A stretch of DNA of 64,000 bases, from NCBI GenBank assembly GCA_001600055.1, contig BCIV01000001.1:1419774-1483773 (forward strand). Reading direction: 5' to 3'. Each line of letters opens with the position of its first letter. The first letter of the stretch is position 1. Below, in pieces: positions 22,901 through 32,805 of this stretch. The notes beneath the pieces were generated by a model, which did no database searches, was not told the DNA's origin, and saw nothing but the letters and a program-made list of their open reading frames with translations. The DNA comes from Filobasidium wieringae (Eukaryota > Basidiomycota > Tremellomycetes > Filobasidiales > Filobasidiaceae). The position numbers and the translations under genes were made by a program.

Positions 22901-23830
22901 TCGGCCATGACAAGAAAAGGAAACTGGTGACTGGTGATTGACGGATAAACCACGGTATAGAAATCGAAGCGAAAGGCCGGATGTATATAGCGACATGAAA
23001 TGTAATTCCGCCAACTGAGAGAAGAGGGAGATGTAGTGAAAGAGCGAAAACTCAAAAGCTTATGATTCAGCAAGTTATGGTTCCTTCTTGACGGGATCTT
23101 GTTAAATCGCCACTGTTGTTTTGCTCTCGAGAGTGATGGTCCTGCTTCGTGCTTCGGCAGTTGCGAATCCACGTCTTCGGCAGCAATTATGCCACCCGGG
23201 TTCCGGCAACCAATTTGCTGCGCCCTAGAAGGAATGTAGGCGGTGGCGATTTGCGGCGTTCCTGTTGCTGGCGAGAACTGGGGAGGACGGATGTAGCCAA
23301 AGGTCGCTACGATCGCGGATAAGAGCCTGTCCGTGCTGAGAAAAACGCCTGCACATGGTTTTCGCGTGTCGACCTCAAAACAGAAGCAGGAAAAGGAGCG
23401 AGAGATCTGATCCCTGCTTGATTTCGGGATATCGTTCACCAAACTAGCGTCTCCCTGGCTCGAGCATTCCCTAGCTGGGTTCCACTTTCCAGATCGTTAT
23501 CCTCACAGACTCTTGGCTCCCTGGCCGCTTCCAGTCACCACGTCCACCGTGGATATAGTATACGGGGAGCACAGATATACGACCAGTTGGTTTCACAACA
23601 GCCTGATCCGGCCTCGTTTTACGCAATCTGGAACATACGTCGCCCACAAACGGATAGAAACTACCAAGCCATAGATCTGCAATCGGGACAACCTTGCTAT
23701 TCCAAGAACGGGCCCCCCATCAACATTGGCTAAATTATTACAGAATTACCAACTTCAGGCCTCAGGACTGCGAAGTGTCTACATCTTTGTTCACTGATAC
23801 AATCATCAAGTGACCTCGACCAACGACACC
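22901..23830. other. intergenic region upstream of the PKA gene
   Basis: 930 bp between EDC4 and the PKA start, same direction. A 210-codon minus-strand open frame (22810-23442) overlaps the EDC4 3' exon and has no recognisable domain or splice support, so it is taken as chance. The region probably carries the EDC4 3' UTR and the PKA promoter and leader. A CT/CA-rich stretch precedes the PKA ATG. Confidence 0.45.
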
Positions 23831-25869
23831 ATGTTCAATCCTGATACTCCACCAGCTCCTGCGTCCACCGCTGCCAAGATGAAATTCATGTACGATCCCT
23901 CCTCTATGCTTCTTCCGCACGAGCGGTTAGCCAAAGAACAAGCTACACTCGAAAAGCAAAAGGTCCTGGGCACGAAGAAGCTACCCACTGAACAATCGAT
24001 ACCTGCGCAAACGCAATCGGTCGATCATGACTTACAGACGTTATCGACGTCCCCTCCCGAAGTACAACCCCCGCCATACTCCGAGTATCAAAATAGTCCT
24101 ATTGCTCACGGACAACCTGCGCAGGCTCTCGTCATGCCCAACGGTCCCGATTCATCCTCCACAGCTCAACCGACATCGAACCGTGATACGGGCGTACAAC
24201 CGATATTGGCATCTTCCTCTGCTGAGGCATCGTCCAGCACAGCGCGAACGGATTATCAAGTCTTAGAGGGAGTGGATCCGCTTGACGATCCCAGCCAGGG
24301 CCCAAGCCGAACCTACGCAGACGAAGCAGAGTTGGAACGGATAAGGGAGAGCGAATTGGCTTTGGAGGAAGACGCTTCGGAAAGTCCTGCTTTGCTGAGC
24401 GATTGGGAAGTGGTGGAAACGCTTGGTACGTCATCATTACCTTACCCAGACAAAGAAGGCGCTCCCGCTGACAAGACAACTATCATCTAGGTACCGGTAC
24501 TTTCGGTCGAGTACTGCTTGTCCGCCTACGACCTCCGTACAGATCAGCCTCCTACCACCCGATCTTCCCAAATATACCTTATACTCCAACGGACCCTACG
24601 GAACCGACCCCAGAACAGACGGCCTATGCGGATTCGCAATTACCTCATTATGCGATGAAGGTGCTGGCGAAGACTGAGATTGTCAGATTAAAACAGGTGG
24701 AGCATATCAATTCGGAGAGAGCGATTTTGGAGCGCGTACGGCATCCGTTCTTGGTGGAGCTGTAAGTGGCCAGCAATCAGCGCTGTACGATTCGTTCGAT
24801 GCTGATCGCTGCGTGATGGTACAGATATGGAACGTATCAAGATCACCTCAACGTCTATATGCTGCTTTCTTATGTCCCTGGAGGAGAACTATTCAGTCAT
24901 CTGCGTAGAGCAGGCCGGTTCACGGCAGACGTCACCCGGTTCTACATCGCCTCCATCATCCTCGCCATCGACTATCTTCATGAAAGAGATATCATCTATC
25001 GTGATCTGAAACCGGAGAACCTTCTATTAGATCGCGATGGGTATCTGCGGATAGCAGATTTCGGGTTTGCCAAGATTGTGGAGGATCGGACTTTCACGCT
25101 GTGCGGTACTCCCGAGGTAGGCACTGCTTCTTTTCGGAGACGACACGACATTAACATCGATATTCCACGTTGCGTTACGCAGTACCTCGCACCGGAGATC
25201 GTCTTGTCGAAAGGACACGGGAAAGCTGTCGATTGGTGGGCATTAGGCATTCTGGCTTTCGAAATGCTGGCTGGCTATCCTGTAAGTTTACTCGTTTCAT
25301 ATTTCATAGAATCATCTTGCCTTCGTGCTGACTATCCTGTTGCTTCTTTTAGCCATTCTTTGACGATCATCCTATGGGTATCTATGAAAAGGTACGTTTG
25401 ATTAGCTAGATTGGTAAGCTTGAATCCGACTGACAATTGTTACCCATCAGATTCTGGCCAACAAGATCGCGTTCCCCAGTCATATCGATCCTTATGCGAA
25501 AGACCTGATAAGACGACTGTTGACGGCAGATAGATCTAAACGATTAGGAAACCTGAGAGGTGGTGCCCGGGATGTCATGAGTCACCGATGGTTCACCGGC
25601 GTAGACTGGGCCACTTTGGAGAGGAGAGAAATAGGAGCGCCTATAATACCGCACGTCGCTTCCCTAGGTCAGTTACTGCATAGATATCACATGGCGCTAC
25701 TGAAACACTAACGAATACGTGATGAACAGGTGATTCGCAAAACTTTCAACGGTATCCACCACCAGCTCCTTCAGAACTTCCAGGGATACTCGGCATTCCG
25801 CAAGGAGCCGCAGACGACCCGTACAAGAGCTTGTTCAACGATTTCGTCTTTCCCCCAGCTGCCTCTTAG
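23831..25869 (+). CDS. PKA1: cAMP-dependent protein kinase catalytic subunit
   Basis: Seven exons (23831-24425, 24491-24761, 24825-25116, 25183-25281, 25353-25391, 25451-25667, 25730-25869) give 550 aa. A 195-residue disordered N-terminus is followed by the kinase domain: glycine loop 'GTGTFGRV', VAIK-type lysine in 'YAMKVL', '[20 protein letters not shown]', catalytic loop '[12 protein letters not shown]', 'DFGFAK' and T-loop '[15 protein letters not shown]' with the phosphorylatable Thr. The C-tail ends with '[11 protein letters not shown]', an F-x-x-F hydrophobic motif close to the PKA type. All catalytic residues are present. An insert of about 35 residues, rich in Pro and Tyr, lies between glycine loop and lysine. 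The first ATG in frame is used; an upstream GTG is ignored. In basidiomycete yeasts PKA controls mating, capsule and stress traits. Confidence 0.94.
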
Positions 25870-26164
25870 TGATCCAGCCGTGGCATACTCAACAACGCAT
25901 GATGGAGCACGCAACCCTCTGTACCTTGTATATCACCGCGTTCATCGCTCGTCAGGATTTGTAGCATTAGTCATACGAGTACATGCACAGCAACAAGCAG
26001 TCGTTTACATCCGCGCCGAACGATATCTAATATGATGCCGACTTTCTCCCGAAACAGAATCAGATCTTGAGTCTCCAACGCAGTCGATACCCAAGAATTT
26101 AATTCGCATACCATCAAACCACAATAACATAACACAAGATATAGATGCCACATAACATATAGTA

Positions 26165-28663
26165 ATGCGTTTCTCAATATGGCATGGCCTGGGGCTTGCC
26201 CTTTTCGCTTCAAATTCCGTCCAAGCGATGGACGCTGCAGGCTGGCGAAAGCAATCTATCTATCAACTTCTGACTGATCGATTTTCCAGAGAGGATGAGT
26301 TGGATGCACCTTGTGATCTTCCGTCGAGGCGTTATTGCGGTGGAACCTGGAACGGAATCAGTCAGTTCACCAGCTAGATTGCACCACAAATTCTTAGCTC
26401 ACTTGTTCAAATGGAACAGTCGACAAGCTGGATTATATACAGGTTAGGCTTGATGGGCCCATGTTGATATGGCTTGACTAATCGAGGTATCGAAAGGGGA
26501 TGGGTTTTACAGCCATATGGATCAGTCCGGTAAGCTTGCAAGAAGCCCCCAATTCGCTTGGCTTAAGTTGACCATACGTTCACTCCTCTGCACTGAAGGT
26601 ATCAGAAAACTTGCCGGATGGTTACCACGGATACCACACAACCAGATTTTACGAAATGAACTCGTACTTTGGTAGCGCCGAGGATTTGAAAGCGCTATCT
26701 ACTGAATTACACAGGAGAGGGATGTACCTCATGTTGGACGTCGTTGCGAACCACCTTGCTATGCCTCGATGGGACAGGTTTGACCCTACCGACGGCTCTT
26801 TCGGCGTCTTCAACGAACCGGATGACTTTCACGAGATGCTGTGGTGTCGGAACTGGTACGATCAAGACGAAGTGGAAAAATGCTGGCTAGGCGAGGGAGG
26901 AGAAGTAGCTTTGCCTGATTTAAACACGTACGCTCGGTCCGATTTTCTTCGTCCGGCAAAAGCTAAATCAGCGGATCTTAGAGAGAGCCCGAAGGTCGAG
27001 GCAGAACTCTTCAAGTTCATCCGTTGGCTCGTCCGGGAATTTGCGGTAGACGGTCTCCGTATCGATACCGTCAAGCACGTTAGGAAGGATTTCTGGCCCA
27101 AATACGAAGAGGCTAGTGGCGTGTTTTGTACCGGAGAGGTGCTGCATGGAGGCAGGTCACTACGTAACGCAAGCTTTGACCTTTCCCTGCTGAAAGAACT
27201 TCTATTGCAAGCAGACCCATCTTACACTTTGCCGTACCAAAGGGAAGCGCTAACGTCTGTCCTTAACTATCCGCTATACTTCCCTCTGAGGTAAGCTCAA
27301 TGTCTACACCGCTTCCGCCGATAGGTTTTTACGGTTTTTTCTCTAGGCGAGCTTTCGAATCCTCGGACGCTTGCATGGTTGAATTGACGGACATCATTCT
27401 GCGAATACAACATGAAGCCCAGGACCCTACAACGCTTACGACCTTTTTAGAGTAAGAGGTTCACTGGAATACCGAATATAGCGTGTAGCTAAGATCGTTG
27501 TTCGCCCGCGATATCAGTAACCACGATCGTGAGTGTATCGATCGATCGATCGCTCTGGTAGCTTTACTGATCCCGGACTTCTTGTCAGTTCCCCGATTCG
27601 CTCATTATACATCAGATCCAGCTGTTCGTGTACAACGATCTGAGTCAAGTACTTGCGCTAACGCGACGTGGGTCTGACCAGTTACAAAAGAACGCGTTAG
27701 GTTACGTCCTGATGGGGGACGGCATTCCGATGACATACAGCGGTGCAGAACAGGGTTATGCCGGTGGTAAGTATGATGTCTTTTGGAATGGATTATCTTT
27801 GTGTCTGGCTGATCCACTCTCAGCAGGCGAGGACCCACTCAACCGGGAGCCGCTTTGGCATTCCGGCTTCAATACTTCCACCGAACTGTATGGGTTTTTG
27901 GCCAGGCTGAACGCGGCTCGTGCGTTGGCGTGAGTCCCAGTATCATCGTACCTCTGAGAGATATACTCATGATGACATTGCTATAGTCACGAGGTGTCAC
28001 CTATATTCGGCAGCGATCTTGTCAGTTCTCTGCAGAGATTATGTGACGTTCCGAGGACTCATGAGTTCACGCGATCTAGGCAATCCCCCTTGTCACGACT
28101 GACCATGATATAGTCCTGCACCGCGCTCCCTTACTGTCTATCTTTACAAACAGAGCGAGTGATCAGCCGGTAGATAGGATTCTAGCTTTCACGGTGCCAG
28201 GCCTCAAAGCAGGTGATGTGCTGGTTAATGTCGCCAGCCCTGGCGCCATCGAGGACGCAGAGCGATATATCTCGGTCGGCATTGGTGGCTCAGTTCGTGT
28301 GAATATCAGGGAGGGTCAACCTTCAGTATGTCACTGTCAATTTACGATATCTGGTCCGGTCACTTATACAGAATCATCTAACAGGTATTTATACCAAACA
28401 AAGTACTCGAGAGGTATAAGGAAATTCTAAATGCTCAGACAGAATTGAGCATGAAGGTTAAACAACGTCAAGTCAACCCTGGCACATTGACCAGTCAACG
28501 TGTCAAACCCGGTCATGATCGCAAGACAAGTCTATCTGCAATGGCCAACTCTTTAACAGCTTGGGTCACTGGCAAACAGACAAGCTTCCCACAAGCTGCT
28601 ATGTTGCTCTACCTACAAGCTGAAAGGCAAATGCAGAGAGACAAGTCAACTGTATCCCATTAA
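26165..28663 (+). CDS. secreted alpha-amylase, GH13
   Basis: The protein starts with a signal peptide ('FSIWHGLGLALFASNSVQA') and continues as a fungal alpha-amylase. Exons: 26165-26360, 26420-26445, 26497-26529, 26599-27290, 27347-27451, 27518-27528, 27589-27629, 27682-27766, 27824-27929, then less certain ones to the stop at 28661-28663. 'LDYIQGMGFTAIWISP' matches Taka-amylase. The four GH13 regions are seen: 'DVVANH', 'GLRIDTVKHV' (nucleophile Asp), 'GEVLHG' (acid Glu) and 'DNHDLPRF' (Asp stabilising the transition state). It hydrolyses alpha-1,4 glucan outside the cell. The junction near 28021-28115 is unresolved. The C-terminus extends about 80 residues past the beta domain and is Lys/Gln/Ser-rich, with no starch-binding module recognised. 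Confidence 0.86.
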
Positions 28664-28705
28664 ATCTTATGCATTTTATACCCTAATCCTGACTCGAGGT
28701 TGCCG

Positions 28706-31597
28706 TCAGAATGGAATGGTATCGAGGAGATTGATGTCTGGTTGTGTATGTTCTTCATCCATGAAGCGCATTAAGTATTCGAAAACTTTCACCCTTTCCG
28801 CCCAAGCGTTAGTGGCAGGCTCAAGTATATCGCTACTTGTCGGGGAGGTAGTAGATCTTATGAGGCTAGATGCGAGCGTTCGTAATTCGGCCATGCCCTT
28901 GTCGGACAGGGCCTCCTGTAGAGGTCCTTTGAGGAAATCTAGTGCCAGAGCTGTCTCGCCTCGGGATACCAACTCTAAGAATCTGAAGTTCGAGACCGAT
29001 CAAAAGGACAGCCTCATGTGAATCATTCCGGGACGTACTTCTGCTTGCGGATGGCATATAAGCAATCGCGTTTTACGAGCGCAAATCTAATGCGTGAAAA
29101 CAGATCGTATGTGAACCAAGGTAAGGTTGATCAAACGGGTATATCCTTACCTTTCAAGCCTCTGAAGCCGTAGAGCAAAGTACTGAATATCGGCCCCGCA
29201 CGACCGTATCCAAAGTATCGCGTCCATATCCTCGTGATAAGCCATGTCTATTCCGCTTGTGTAATCTGACAGCGGATTGTGCCCTTCTGGGGGCTCTGTC
29301 TCAACTTTGTCGACCTTGGTTATGCCTGTCGTACTACTTTGCACGATGATACCTGCCTTGCGATCAATATTGTACGCGTAAAGAGTCATGTAATTTTCGT
29401 CCTTCCGGTGTACTCGTTCCATTTGACTATGACTCTCGATCACGAACAGGTTCCCACGTACGGGTTCGAACAGTGTTCTAGATTGCTGCTCGCACTCGGC
29501 ATAGGAGTAGATTCTACGCAAACATATTCCTGAGCATGACTTCAGCTTGTGTGATATAAAAGATACCAACCCATCGTTCGCGATCCATTGCAAAGATTGA
29601 CAATCAAAAGCCAGAATACGGTTGACCTCGGAAAGCGTAGCTACGTATACCTCAATACTATTGTCGAGCGCTAGAAGATGGAGCCAAATCAGAATCGGAT
29701 TGGTTTCGGAAACAAATTGAATGATGTATCAGCTTACCCCGTATAGCCCAATCTGTTTGATACCACCCTTCGTGGAGTTCTGGTAGATGGTGGGAGTTCC
29801 AGAGACATTTCGACCTGTCATACACCCAAAGTTTCTTGCCATGAGTAGGCACTGGCATGTCTATAGATTCGTATGCGACGAGCCCCGCGTTATGAGCCAT
29901 AGAAGCAAGAGGCAGTGCCTGATAGTCTGTCTCTCCACCAATCAGGAATCTGAGAAGGGGTCGGCCGTCAATAAATTCCTTTCGACAGTATAGTTTGAGT
30001 TTCCGACACATACATGAATGATTTGTTCGCAGCCATCTTATATCCAAACATCGCATCCGGCCAGGGATCATTCAATTTTGGCCTCTCGATTTCTTGCCAA
30101 AGTAAAGAGGATCCATCTGACTTGGCTGTCCAGAAATCGTTGATAACAGTCCCATCCTTTCCTGTAGGAATTGTTGCGTTCAGCGCTAAACGGCTATAAG
30201 TGACGACTCAACTTACTGCCACCGAACAGAAATATCTCATAACCATCAGAGCAGAGGGAATGGTCTCTACGCGAACAGGGACTCGTCGTTCCAGACTTTT
30301 GTATTAACGGATCCCACTTGGCTATAGTTGGTAGATTCGCCCAGGACTCAGACATCAAACCATTCTTCCTTTCCTCGAGCATTTCCTCTATTATACCCTC
30401 GGCCGATTTGAAGTCCCCTTTCCGGACAAGGATGTCGAACAAGCGCGTCAGTTTAGGATTTTCGAGAATATGATCGTCCTCAGGAAATGAAGCTAGTAGG
30501 CTTTGATATGGCGCCTCCATTTGCATGTTCCGAAAATGCTTCAGCATAAGTCGGTTTTGATATCTTAGTTGAGCCTGGAGTAAGAACGGGTCAGCAAAAT
30601 CAGCTTTCGCTTCTGAACCCAGCTTACTTCGTTCCAATGGCTCTGGATCGCGTTTACAACGACTCTACTATCATCTCCCGACAAGGAAACGGACCACAAA
30701 CCCGTCTGCGCATGAAAAACTGTTGGTTCGGTAACATTGTCTTGAGCGAAGGTGGAACCAACTTAGCAACTTACATGAAAGCCGGGCTCGTATGGTCTAA
30801 ACATCGAGACAGAGCTTTATTAAGTACACCCGTATGCGCTTAGCTCATGCATACTTACGGGCCAGGTAATATCCTGAGGGTGTTGTATATCAGCTGAGGC
30901 AAACGTCGTCGGGATCTGCCTATATGTGCTACTCACTGAATGTATCGGACCACGAAGGCCATACAATCGCTTCCTTTACCAGACGCCTTTCGGCTAGTAT
31001 TCCTCACTGACACAGTCTCCGGTGTCGAGTTATTCTGTAAGGTAAAATCACCGACCTCTCGAAGATTGACCGGAGACGGACCTGCCAGGATTTTCACGCT
31101 TTGAGCGTTGCAGGGATGGCGCTTGTTACCTTTCCCAAACTGTATAGATGCTGTTCATAAAATGCAAGATATCTCAGTAGGAAGCTCCGAACATTTCCAG
31201 ATCAAGACACTGACTGAGTACGGCTGGTTCTTTCAACTCGAGAATCACAAAAGGTCTATCCGACTCGTCGATGAAGCCTCCTTTTGTCGTTATTGGCGCA
31301 CTCCATCTGGACTTCACGTCAGAAGACCGGTACCGTAGCAGGTTTTCTGGCCCGTAACCCGGTGATGATTCGGAATGGCTGTAGATAGTCTATGAGCCGC
31401 TCACTGTCAGCTGTTTGAGCACTCCCTCTTGGACGGACTAAATACGCCTGGCGACATACGTAAGGAAGCGTTCGATTGACAATGTCGTGTTTCCGGTCAC
31501 TTAGACACACGTAAGGAAGCGTCCGATCGACGAATTCGTATGTTCCGTCACTTAACGATTTGACCATCTTCCAAGGGCCTGATTCTACCTCGGGCAT
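28706..31597 (-). CDS. muskelin homologue (discoidin-like, CTLH-like and kelch regions)
   Basis: Minus-strand exons: 31597-31460 (or 31511), 31389-31215, 31150-30937, 30873-30859, 30796-30775, 30705-30628, 30574-30217, 30185-30014, 29949-29738, then several to the stop at 28706. N-terminal discoidin-like part: 'YGPENLLRYRSSDVKSRWSA', 'ILELKEPAVL', 'IQFGKGNKRHPCNAQSVKIL', 'PGFHTGLWSVSLSG', which aligns with muskelin without gaps. Then 'LTRLFDILVRKGDFKSAEGI' (LisH/CTLH-like), kelch blades ('IFLFGGS', 'FLIGGETDY', 'KLWVYDRSKCLW') and the muskelin C-terminus ('EYLMRFMDEE'). Muskelin is a component of the CTLH (GID-like) ubiquitin ligase in animals. Assignment is by recalled pattern. Gene carries two micro-exons and a duplicated first donor site, described under findings. 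Confidence 0.85.
31454..31555. repeat. 51-bp diverged tandem duplication across muskelin exon 1 / intron 1
   Basis: Two neighbouring copies of about 51 bp share the plus-strand core CGTAAGGAAGCGT and a TTCCGGTCACTTA/TTCCGTCACTTA flank. On the muskelin (minus) strand each copy ends with coding 'RTLPY' directly followed by a GT donor: GTGTGT at 31510 and GTATGT at 31459. The distance is 51 nt, a whole number of codons, so both donors stay in frame. The copies have diverged at several positions, so the event is not recent. Confidence 0.75.
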
Positions 31598-31751
31598 AGT
31601 ATTCCTGTTAGATCGAGATGCACGATCGATGTGATAGTGGTATCTCTCACCACACGAGCCTTATTTACTTTGTCAGCCTAATTATTCATCAAGCTGGTTA
31701 CACGTCATGGAAGGCAATGATCTTTAATTCCTCTAGCTTATCAACATCCAC

Positions 31752-32502
31752 CTAGCTAGGTTTTCGATTGAATTCTGCTTGTCTCCATCGCATAGCCTCC
31801 CATCCCCAAAGTATCCCAAGTACAGCAGCCACTAGTACAAGCCACACAGAAGAGCCGTAGGAAATCCGAATCCCGCCTGATTCTAGTGGTTTCTTGGCTA
31901 TAGTGGCCTTGAATCCGGTGGCAGAAGCGCAAACAGCGATCAGAGCGATAAAGGTGATCCACAGGAGCAGTGCAGTGCCAACTGCTAGGATATAATGCAC
32001 GGTGACCAGAGTATAGAGCTTATTTAGACTCGCCGGCTTTTCTCGGTGATTGGCGTAATGTGTCAGCCAACCCTGCAGTATAATGCACAGGAACAAGACC
32101 GTGAAGCCTTTATACGCAAGGCAGCAGCATACCTTGTGACATCAACTAAGGTCTTATGCACGAGAGCGTCTGAGGCTCACAGATGGCAAGCAAGACTCCA
32201 GTTCGTCCTAAGATTAGACTGATAGCTCCTGGCAGCTGTAACGAAATCAACCTGGGATCAACTTGATACCCCCAACCCGCATTTACGCAAGCTGGATCAG
32301 ACCGGTGGGGAATTCCATTCTCCATAGAGGTGTTGTAGCTACAATAGTCCCTAGGCCCGAACCGGACATCCTCTGTGATGGAATTGACGGAAAGGAGCCA
32401 AATTCCTTTGGCTGACGTCCAGGTCGGTATAGCAATGAAAAGAAGGATAAGACAGGGATAGACTAGATGCCATGATAATCCTACAGTCTTTGCTGCTGTC
32501 AT
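31752..32502 (-). CDS. four-span membrane protein, SUR7/PalI-like topology
   Basis: Two exons, 32502-32181 and 32107-31752, close in frame to 225 aa. Topology: a first hydrophobic span at about residues 10-30, a long outside loop with 'FGPRDYCSYN' and a second Cys ('DPACVNAGWGY'), then three more spans ('LLAICFTVLFLCIIL', 'YILAVGTALLLWITFIALIA', 'VWLVLVAAVLGILWGW') and a short basic tail. A claudin-like arrangement with a G/R-x-Y-C motif in loop one fits the SUR7/PalI family of eisosome and pH-sensing proteins, but sequence identity could not be tested. It lies in a run of minus-strand genes between muskelin and DENND6. The 303 bp before its start holds no other gene. Confidence 0.6.
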
Positions 32503-32805
32503 GCGGGGTATATCGGTGATCGAGAGGAATATGTCAGGATAAAGGACGGGTCTGCATCCTAGTCCTCTGCAGTTCGCAGACTATGCGCGAGATCATGAAC
32601 TGTGTTGTAGGCATTTAAATACGCTAGAGAACACGCAAAGAATCTGGGTTCCCTGGCGAGAAGAGATGTAACACAAAGGAACGGCAAGCATTTGCGAGAG
32701 TTTTTAGCCGTTGTCAATCATCAATATCGGGCTTAGTTAACTTGTTGATATTCATACTCTACTACGGTATGAACATATTCGATAATGTATTCCAGGCTTC
32801 TCGTT

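Noticed and set aside
22810..23442. 210-codon minus-strand frame over the EDC4 3' end and the following gap
   Set aside because: It overlaps conserved EDC4 coding exons, has no recognisable domain and no introns, unlike nearly every real gene here.
23810..23830. Upstream GTG start for the PKA gene
   Set aside because: Nuclear fungal genes start with ATG in almost all cases; the first in-frame ATG is 23831 and fits the short Met-Phe-Asn start.
27529..27560. Short ATCG tandem repeat as a functional repeat element
   Set aside because: Only four copies, inside an intron; best seen as simple sequence. It is mentioned only with the micro-exon.
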